Source: Amblyomma americanum (Eukaryota; Arthropoda; Arachnida; Ixodida; Ixodidae). From it: a stretch of DNA of 64,000 nt. Both the position numbers and the translations under genes were made by a program. Positions 26,138 through 36,000 of this stretch are shown here, one piece after another (within the stretch, counting starts at the first letter, position 1; the number at the start of each line of letters is the position of its first letter). The stretch is taken from the NCBI RefSeq assembly GCF_052857255.1, contig NC_135504.1, positions 146,284,121 through 146,348,120 on the forward strand, written 5' to 3'. The notes under the pieces are model-generated. The model saw only the letters and a program-made list of their open reading frames with translations. It had not been told where the DNA came from and searched no databases.

Positions 26138-27753
26138 CGTGTCACAGGGACACTTGTAAAACCGATGTGTTTAGATTTAGCCCGTTTCGGTCTAAAACAG
26201 CTTGTTTTGTTGTATTAAGCAGGAATACATGCTTTTCGCGCAGTTATAAGAGAAAAAGTTTTAAATGCATTTCACAGGGACACTTGTAAAACCGATGTGT
26301 TCAGATTTACCTCGTTTCGGTCTAAAACAGCTTGTTTCGTTGGACTAAGCACGAATACATGCTTTTCGCGCAGTTATAAGAGAAAAAGTTTTGACGCGTA
26401 TCAGAGAAACACTTGTAAAACCGATGTGTTGTGATTTAGCTCGTTTCGGTCTAAAACAGCTTGTTTCGTTGTATTAAGCAGGAATACATGCTTTTCGCGC
26501 AGTTATTAGAGAAAAAGTTTTAAATGCATGTCACAGGGACACTTGTAAAACCGATGTGTTCAGATTTACCTCGTTTAGGTCTAAAACAGCTTGTTTCGTT
26601 GGACTAAGCACGAATACATGCTTTTCTCGCAGTTATAAGAGAAAACGTTTTGACGCGTATCAGAAGAACACTTGTAAAACCGATGTGTTGTGATTTAGCT
26701 CGTTTCGGTCTAAAACAGCTTGTTTCGCTGTATTAACCAAGAATACATGCTTTTCGCGCAGTTATAAGAGAAAAAGTTTTGACGCGTATCAGAGGAACAC
26801 TTTTAAAACCGATGTGTTCAGATTTACCTCTTTTCGGACTAAAACAACTTGTTGCGTTGTATTAAGCACGAATACATGCTTTTCGCGCAGTTGTAAGAGA
26901 AAAAGTTTTGACGCGTATCACATGGACACTTGGAAAACCGATGTGTTCAGATCTAGCTCATTTTGGTCTAAAACAGCTTGTTTCGTTGTATTAAGCACGA
27001 ATACATGCTTCTCGCGCAGTTATAAGAGAAAAAGTTTTGACGCGTATCAGAGGAACAGTTGTAAAACCGATGTGTTGTGATTTAGCTCATTTCGGTCTAA
27101 AACAGCTTGTTTCGCTGTATGAAGCAAGAATACATGCTTTTCGCGCAGTTATATGAGAAAAAGTTTTGACGCGTGTCACAGGGACACTTGTAAAACCGAT
27201 GTGTTCAGATTTTGCTCGTTTCGGTCTAAAACAGCTTGTGTCGTTGTATTAAGCACCAATACATGCTTTTCGCGCAGTTATAAGAGAAAACGTTTTGACG
27301 CATATCAGAGGAACACTTGTAAAACCGATGTGTTGTGATTTAGCTCGTTTCGGTCTAAAACAGCTTGTATCGCTGTATTAACCAAGAATACATGCTTTTC
27401 GCGCAGTTATAAGAGAAAAGGTTTTGACGCGTGTCACAGGGACACTTGTAAAACCGATGTGGTTAGATTTAGCCCGTTTCGGTCTAAAACAGCTTGTTTC
27501 GTTGTATTAAGCAGGAATACATGCTTTTCGCGCAGTTATAAGAGAAAAAGTTTTAAATGCATTTCACAGGGACACTTGTAAAACCGATGTGTTCAGATTT
27601 ACCTCGTTTCGGTCTAAAACAGCTTGTTTCGTTGGACTAAGCACGAACACATGCTTTTCGCGCAGTTATAAAAGAAAAAGTTTTGACGCGTATCAGAGAA
27701 ACACTTGTAAAACCGATGTGTTGTGATTTAGCTCGTTTCGGTCTAAAACAGCT
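25170..27753 (+). repeat. Tandem pair of 10-monomer (1,292-bp) units
   Basis: Two consecutive units, with the junction near 26461, share private variants at an offset of 1,292 bp: gcagttattagag with tttaaatgcatg (about 25208 and 26500), gtttaggtct (about 25283 and 26575), cgcagttgtaag (about 25600 and 26892), gtatgaagc (about 25827 and 27119) and aaatgcatttcac (about 26263 and 27555). Homology ends near 27753, where gttgtattaagcagg becomes gctgtattaagcag. This nested event adds a third copy of the end of the 41-mer unit. Confidence 0.8.
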
Positions 27754-30700
27754 TGTTTCGCTGTATTAAGCAGAAATATATGCTTTTCGCGCAGTTATAA
27801 GAGAAAAAGTTTTACAGGCATGTCACAGGGACACTTGTAAAACCGATGTGTTCAGATTCAGCTCATCTCGGTCTAAAACAGCTTGTTTCGTTGTATTAAG
27901 CACGAATACATGCTTTTCGCGCAGTTATAAGAGAAAAAGTTTAGACGCGTATCAGAGGAACACTTTTAAAACCGATGTGTTGTGATTTAACTCGTTTCGG
28001 TCTAAAACAGCTTGTTTCGTTGTATAAAGCAAGAATACATGCTTTTCGCGCAGTTATAAGAGAAAAAGTTTTGACGCGTATCAGAGGAACACTTGTAAAA
28101 CCGATGTGTTGTGATTTAGCTCGTTTCGGTCTAAAACAGCTTGTTTCGCTGTATTAAGCAAGAATACATACTTTTCGCGCAGTTATAAGAGAAAAAGTTT
28201 AGACGCGTATCAGAGGAACACTTGTAAAACCGATGTGTTGTGATTTAGCTCCTTTCGGTCTAAAACAGCTTTTTTCGTATTATTAAGCAAGAATACGTGC
28301 TTTTCGCGCAGTAATAAGAGAAAAAGTTTTGACGCGTGTCACAGGGACACTCGTAAAACCGATGTGTTCAGATTTACCTCGTTTCGGTCTAAAACAGCTT
28401 GCTTCGTTAGACTAAGCACGAATACAAGCTTTTCGCGCAGTTATAAGAGAAAAAAGTTTTGACGCGTATCAGAGGAACATTTGTAAAACCGGTGTGTTGT
28501 GATTTATCTCGTTTCGGTCTAAAACAGCTTGTTTCGCTGTATTAAGCAAGAATACATGCTTTTCGCGCAGTTATAAGAGAAAAAGTTTTGACGCGTGTCA
28601 CAGGGACACTTGTAAAACTGATGTGTTCAGATTTAGCTCGTTTCGATCTAAAACAGCTTGTTTCGTTGTATTAAGCACGAATACATGCTTTTAGCGCAGT
28701 TATAAGAGAAAACGTTTTGACGCGTATCAGAGGAACACTTGTAAAACCGATGTTTTGTGATTTAGCTCGTTTCGGTCTAAAACAGCTTGTTTCGCTGTAT
28801 TAAGCAAGAATACATGCTTTTCGCGCAGTTATAAGATAAAAAGTTTTGACGCGTGTCACAGGGACACTTGTAAAACCGATATGTTCAGATTTAGCTCGTT
28901 TCGGTCTAAAACAGCTTGTTTCGTTGTATTAAGCCCGAATACATGCTTTTCGCGCAGGTATAAGAGAAAAAGTTTTAAAGGCATGTCACAGGGACACTTG
29001 TAAAACCGATGTGTTCAGATTTACCTCGTTTCGGTCTAAAACAGCTTGTTTCGCTGTATTGAGCAGGAATACAGGCTTTTCGCGCAGTTATAAGAGAAAA
29101 CGTTTTGACGCGTATCACATGGACACTTATAAAACCGATGTGTTGTGATTTAGCTCGTTTCTGTCTAAAACAGCTTGTTTCGCTGTATTAAGCAAGAATA
29201 CATGCTTTTCGCGCAGTTATTAGAGAAAAAGTTTTGACGAGTATCACGTGGAACACTTGTAATACCGATGTGTTGTGATTTGGCTCGTTTCGGTCTAAAA
29301 CAGCTTGTTTCGTTGTATTAAGCAAGAATACCTGCTTTTCGCGCAGTTATAAGAGAAAACGTTTTGACGCGTATCAGAGGAACACTTGTAAAACCGATGT
29401 GTTCAGATTTACCTCTTTTCGGACTAAAACAGCTTGTTTCGTTGTATTAAGCACGAATACATGCTTTTCGCGCAGTTATAAGAGAAGAAGTTTTAAAGGC
29501 CTGTCACAGGGACACTTGTAAAACCGATGTGTTCAGATTTACCTCGTTTCGGTCTAAAACAGCTTGTTTCGTTGAACTAAGCATGAATACATGCTTTTCG
29601 CGCAGTTATAAAAGAAAAACGTTTTGACGCGTATCAGAGGACCACTTGTAAAACCGATGTGTTGTGATTTAGCTCGTTTCGGTCTAAAACAGCTTGTTTC
29701 GCTGTATTAAGCAAGAATACGTGCTTTTCGCGCAGTTATAAGAGAAAAAGTTTTGACGCGTGTCACAGGGACACTTGTAAAACCGATGTGTTCAGATTTA
29801 GCTCGTTTCGATCTAAAACAGCTTGTTTCGTCGTATTAAGCACAAATACATGCTTTTCGCTTAGGTATAAGAGAAAAAGTTTAGACGCGTATCAGAGGAA
29901 CACTTGTAAAACTGATGTGTTGTGATTTAGCTTGTTTCGGTCTAAAACAGCTTGTTTCGTTGTATTAAGCAAGAATACATGCTTTTCGCGCAGTTATAAG
30001 AGAAAAAGTTTTGACGCGTATCAGAGGGACACTTGTAAAACCGATGTGTTCAGATTTAGCTCGTTTCGGTCTAAAACAGCTTGTTTCGTTGTATTAAGCA
30101 CGAATACATGCTTTTCGCGCAGTTATAAGAGAAAACGTTTTGACGCGTATCAGAGGAACACTTGTAAAATCGATGTTTTGTGATTTAGCTCGTTTCGGTC
30201 TAAAACAGCTTGTTTCGCTGTATTAAGCAAGAATACATGCTTTTCGCGCAGTTATAAGATAAAAAGTTTTGACGCGTGTCACAGGGACACTTGTAAAACC
30301 GATATGTTCAGATTTAGCTCGTTTCGGTCTAAAACAGCTTGTTTCGTTGTATTAAGCCCGAATACATGCTTTTCGCGCAGGTATAAGAGAAAAAGTTTTA
30401 AAGGCATGTCACAGGGACACTTGTAAAACCGATGTGTTCAGATTTACCTCGTTTCGGTCTAAAACAGCTTGTTTCGCTGTATTGAGCAAGAATACAGGCT
30501 TTTCGCGCAGTTATAAGAGAAAACGTTTTGACGCGTATCACATGGACACTTTTAAAACCGATGTGTTCAGATTTAGCTCGTTTCGGTCTAAAACAGCTTG
30601 TTTCGTTGTATTAAGCACGAATACATGCTTTTCGCGCAGTTATAAGAGAAAAAGTTTTGACGCGTATCAGAGGAACACTTGTAAAACCGATGTGTTGTGA

Positions 30701-31699
30701 TTTAGCTCGTTTCGGTCTAAAACAGCTTGTTTCGCTGTATTAAGCAAGAATACATGCTTTTCGCGCAGTTATTAGAGAAAAAGTTTTGACGAGTATCACG
30801 TGGAACACTTGTAATACCGATGTGTGGTGATTTGGCTCGTTTCGGTCTAAAACAGCTTGTTTCGTTGTATTAAGCAAGAATACCTGCTTTTCGCGCAGTT
30901 ATAAGAGAAAACGTTTTGACGCGTATCAGAGGAACACTTGTAAAACCGATGTGTTCAGATTTACAGAAAACGTTTTGACGCGTATCAGAGGAACACTTGT
31001 AAAACCGATGTGTTCAGATTTACCTCTTTTCGGACTAAAACAGCTTGTTTCGTTGTATTAAGCACGAATACATGCTTTTCGCGCAGTTATAAGAGAAAAA
31101 GTTTTAAAGGCGTGTCACAGGGACACTTGTAAAACCGATGTGTTCAGATTTACCTCGTTTCGGTCTAAAACAGCTTGTTTCGTTGAACTAAGCACGAATA
31201 CATGCTTTTCGCGCAGTTATAAGAGAAAAACGTTTTGACGCGTATCAGAGGAACACTTGTAAAACCGATGTGTTGTGATTTAGCTCGTTTCGGTCTAAAA
31301 CAGCTTGTTTCGCTGTATTAAGCAAGAATACGTGCTTATCGCGCAGTTATAAGAGAAAAAGTTTTGACGCGTGTCACAGGGACACGTGTAAAACAGACAT
31401 GTTCAGATTTAGCTCGTTTCGGTCTAAAACAGCTTGATTCGTTGTATTAAGCACGAATACATGCTTTTCGCGCAGTTATAAGAGAAAAAGTTTTGACGAG
31501 TATCACGTGGATACTTGTAAAACCGATGTGTTCAGATTTACATCGTTTCGGTCTTAAACAGCTTGTTTCGTTGGACTAAGCACGAATACATGCTTTTCGC
31601 GCAGTTATAAGAGAAAAAGTTTTGACGCGTATCAGAGGAACACTTGTAAAACCGGTGTGTTGTGATTTAGCTCGTTTCGGTCTAAAACAGCTTGTTTCG
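27754..31699 (+). repeat. Transitional satellite region between HOR families
   Basis: Only satellite monomers are present, with less regular higher-order order. A local pair is visible at offsets of 1,423 bp, then 1,552 bp after one extra monomer: gatgttttgtg (28749 and 30172), aagcccgaatac (28931 and 30354) and cacgtggaacacttgtaatacc (29245 and 30797). The first tttaaaggcatgtcac and cacgtggaac variants, typical of the right half, appear here. Left-type tttacgcgcagttatagaag and 38-bp-deleted monomers have disappeared. The stretch 29760-31500 is collinear with the satellite flanking the retrotransposon. Confidence 0.75.
30906..31023 (+). repeat. 59-bp intra-monomer tandem duplication
   Basis: A 59-bp part of one monomer, beginning agaaaacgttttgacg and ending ttcagattta or its equivalent, occurs twice in a row at 30906-30964 and 30965-31023. 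It breaks the 129-bp register locally. The collinear sequence at about 41520-41585 lacks the duplication, so it arose in this copy or was lost from the other. Confidence 0.85.
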
Positions 31700-34600
31700 C
31701 TGTATTAAGCAAGAATACATGCTTTTCGCGCAGTTATAAAAGAAAAAGTTTTGACGCGTGTCACAGGGACACTTGTAAAACCGATGTGTTCAGATTTAGC
31801 TCGTTTCGGTCTAAAACAGCTTGTTTCGTCGTATTAAGCACGAATACATGCTTTTCGCGCAGTTATAAGAGAAAAAGTTTAGACGCGTATCAGAGGAACA
31901 CTTGTAAAACCGATGTGTTGTGATTTAGCTCCTTTCGGTCTAAAACAGCTTGTTTCGTTGTATTAAGCAAGAATACATGCTTTTCGCGCAGTTATAAGAG
32001 AAAAAGTTTTGACGCGTATCAGAGGAACACTTGTAAAACCGATGTGTTGTGATTTAGGTCGTTTCGGTCTAAAACAGCTTGTTTCGCTGTATTAAGCAAG
32101 AATACATGCTTTTCGCGCAGTTATAAGAGAAAAAGATTTGACGCGTGTCACAGGGACACTTGTAAAACCGATGTGTTCAGATTTAGCTCGTTTCGGTCTA
32201 AAACAGCTTGTTTCGTTGTATTAAGCAAGAATACGTGCTTTTCGCGCAGTTATAAGAGAAAAAGTTTTGACGCGCGTCACAGGGACACGTGTAAAATCGA
32301 TGTGTTCAGGTTCAGCTCGTTTCGGTCTAAAATAGCTTGATTCGTTGTATTAAGCACGAATACATGCTTTTCGCGCAGTTAGAGAAGAAAAAGTTTTGAC
32401 GCGTATTAGAGGGACATTTGTAAAACTGATGTGTTCAGATTTAGCTCATCTCGGTCTAAAACAGCTTGTTTCGTTGTATTAAGCACGAATACATGCTTTT
32501 CGCGCAGTTATAAGAGAAAAAGATTTTACGCGTATCAGAGGAACACTTGTAAAACCGATGTGTTGTGATTTAGCTCTTTTCGGTCTAAAACAGCTTGTTT
32601 CGTATTATTAAGCAAGAATACGTGGTTTTCGCGCAGTAATAAGAGAAAAAGTTTTGACGCGTGTCACAGGGACACTTGTAAAACCGATGTGTTCAGATTT
32701 AGCTCGTTTCGGTCTAAAACAGCTTGTTTCGTGGTATTAAGCACGAATACATGCTTTTCGCGCAGGTATAAGAGAAAAAGTTTTAAAGGCATGTCACAGG
32801 GACACTTGTAAAACCGATGTGTTCAGATTTACCTCGTTTCGGTCTAAAACAGCTTGTTTCGTTGTATTAAGCACGAATACATGCTTTTCGCGCAGTTATA
32901 AGAGAAAACGTTTTGACGCGTATCAGAGGAACACTTGTAAAACCGATGTGTTGTGATTTAGCTCGTTTCGGTCTAAAACAGCTTGTTTCGCTGTATTAAG
33001 CAAGAATACATGCTTTTCGCGTAGTTATTAGAGGAAAAGTTTTGACGAGTATCACGTGGAACACTTGTAATACCGATGTGTTGTGATTTGGCTCGTTTCG
33101 GTCTAAAACAGCTTGTTTCGCTGTATTAAGCAAGAATACATGCTTTTCGCGCAGTTATAAAAGAAAAAGTTTTGACGCGTGTCACAGGGACACTTGTAAA
33201 ACCGATGTGTTCAGATTTAGCTCGTTTCGGTCTAAAACAGCTTGTTTCGTCGTATTAAGCACGAATACATGCTTTTCGCGCAGTTATAAGAGAAAAAGTT
33301 TAGACGCGTATCAGAGGAACAGTTGTAAAACCGATGTGTTGTGATTTAGCTCCTTTCGGTCTAAAACAGCTTGTTTCGTTGTATTAAGCAAGAATACATG
33401 CTTTTCGCGCAGTTATAAGAGAAAAAGTTTTGACGCGTATCAGAGGAACACTTGTAAAACCGATGTGTTGTGATTTAGGTCGTTTCGGTCTAAAACAGCT
33501 TGTTTCGCTGTATTAAGCAAGAATACATGCTTTTCGCGCAGTTATAAGAGAAAAAGATTTGACGCGTGTCACAGGGACACTTGTAAAACCGATGTGTTCA
33601 GATTTAGCTCGTTTCGGTCTAAAACAGCTTGTTTCGTTGTATTAAGCAAGAATACGTGCTTTTCGCGCAGTTATAAGAGAAAAAGTTTTGACGCGTGTCA
33701 CAGGGACACGTGTAAAATCGATGTGTTCAGATTCAGCTCGTTTCGGTCTAAAACAGCTTGATTCGTTGTATTAAGCACGAATACATGCTTTTCGCGCAGT
33801 TATAAGAGAAAAAGTTTTGACGAGTATCACGTGGATACTTGTAAAACCGATATGTTCAGATTTAGCTCATCTCGGTCTAAAACAGCTTGTTTCGTTGTAT
33901 TAAGCACGAATACATGCTTTTCGCGCAGTTATAAGAGAAAAAGTTTTGACGCGTGTCACAGGGACACTTGTAAAACCGATGTGTTCAGATACAGCTCGTT
34001 TTGGTATAAAACCGCTTGTTTCGTTGTTTTAAGCACGAATACGTGCTTTTCGCGCAGTTAGAGAAGAAAAAGTTTTGACGCGTATTAGAGGGACATTTGT
34101 AAAACTGATGTGTTCAGATTTAGCTCATCTCGGTCTAAAACAGCTTGTTTCGTTGTATTAAGCACGAATACATGCTTTTCGCGCAGTTATAAGAGAAAAA
34201 GATTTTACGCGTATCAGAGGAACACTTGTAAAACCGATGTGTTGTGATTTAGCTCTTTTCGGTCTAAAACAGCTTGTTTCGTATTATTAAGCAAGAATAC
34301 GTGCTTTTCGCGCAGTAATAAGAGAAAAAGTTTTGACGCGTGTCACAGGGACACTTGTAAAACCGATGTGTTCAGATTTAGCTCGTTTCGGTCTAAAACA
34401 GCTTGTTTCGCTGTATTAAGCAGGAATACATGCTTTTCGCGCAGTTATAAGAGAAAAAGTTTTGACGCGTATCACATGGACACTTTTAAAACCGATGTGT
34501 TCAGATTTAGCTCGTTTCGGTCTAAAACAGCTTGTTTCGTTGTATTAAGCACGAATACATGCTTTTCGCGCAGTTATAAGAGAAAAAGTTTTGACGCGTA

Positions 34601-36000
34601 TCAGAGGAACACTTGTAAAACCGATGTGTTGTGATTTAGCTCGTTTCGGTCTAAAACAGCTTGTTTCGTCGTATTAAGCACGAATACATGCTTTTCGCGC
34701 AGTTATAAGAGAAAAAGTTTAGACGCGTATCAGAGGAACAGTTGTAAAACCGATGTGTTGTGATTTAGCTCCTTTCGGTCTAAAACAGCTTGTTTCGTTG
34801 TATTAAGCAAGAATACATGCTTTTCGCGCAGTTATAAGAGAAAAAGTTTTGACGCGTATCAGAGGAACACTTGTAAAACCGATGTGTTGTGATTTAGGTC
34901 GTTTCGGTCTAAAACAGCTTGTTTCGCTGTATTAAGCAAGAATACATGCTTTTCGCGCAGTTATAAGAGAAAAAGATTTGACGCGTGTCACAGGGACACT
35001 TGTAAAACCGATGTGTTCAGATTTAGCTCGTTTCGGTCTAAAACAGCTTGTTTCGTTGTATTAAGCAAGAATACGTGCTTTTCGCGCAGTTATAAGAGAA
35101 AAAGTTTTGACGCGTGTCACAGGGACACGTGTAAAATCGATGTGTTCAGATTCAGCTCGTTTCGGTCTAAAACAGCTTGATTCGTTGTATTAAGCACGAA
35201 TACATGCTTTTCGCGCAGTTATAAGAGAAAAAGTTTTGACGAGTATCACGTGGATACTTGTAAAACCGATATGTTCAGATTTAGCTCATCTCGGTCTAAA
35301 ACAGCTTGTTTCGTTGTATTAAGCACGAATACATGCTTTTCGCGCAGTTATAAGAGAAAAAGTTTTGACGCGTGTCACAGGGACACTTGTAAAACCGATG
35401 TGTTCAGATACAGCTCGTTTTGGTATAAAACCGCTTGTTTCGTTGTTTTAAGCACGAATACGTGCTTTTCGCGCAGTTAGAGAAGAAAAAGTTTTGACGC
35501 GTATTAGAGGGACATTTGTAAAACTGATGTGTTCAGATTTAGCTCATCTCGGTCTAAAACAGCTTGTTTCGTTGTATTAAGCACGAATACATGCTTTTCG
35601 CGCAGTTATAAGAGAAAAAGATTTTACGCGTATCAGAGGAACACTTGTAAAACCGATGTGTTGTGATTTAGCTCTTTTCGGTCTAAAACAGCTTGTTTCG
35701 TATTATTAAGCAAGAATACGTGCTTTTCGCGCAGTAATAAGAGAAAAAGTTTTGACGCGTGTCACAGGGACACTTGTAAAACCGATGTGTTCAGATTTAG
35801 CTCGTTTCGGTCTAAAACAGCTTGTTTTGTTGTATTAAGCACGAATACATGCTTTTCGCGCAGGTATAAGAGAAAAAGTTTTAAAGGCATGTCACAGGGA
35901 CACTTGTAAAACCGATGTGTTCAGATTTACCTCGTTTCGGTCTAAAACAGCTTGTTTCGTTGGACTAAGCACGAATACATGCTTTTCGCGCAGTTATAAG
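31700..36000 (+). repeat. 11-monomer HOR family (1,419-1,421 bp, three copies)
   Basis: The variant ttgtttcgtcgtattaagc recurs at 31821, 33242 and 34661, spacings of 1,421 and 1,419 bp (11 x 129 = 1,419). Copies 2 and 3 are very alike, with gtatcacgtggatacttg at about 33825 and 35244, and gacatttgtaaaactg at 34092 and 35511. Copy 1 differs: between its ttcaggttcagc monomer (about 32307) and the gcagttagagaag monomer (about 32376) it lacks two monomers found in the others, giving a spacing of 1,679 bp for the gacatttg marker (32413 to 34092). Copies also differ at their 3' ends. Confidence 0.75.
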
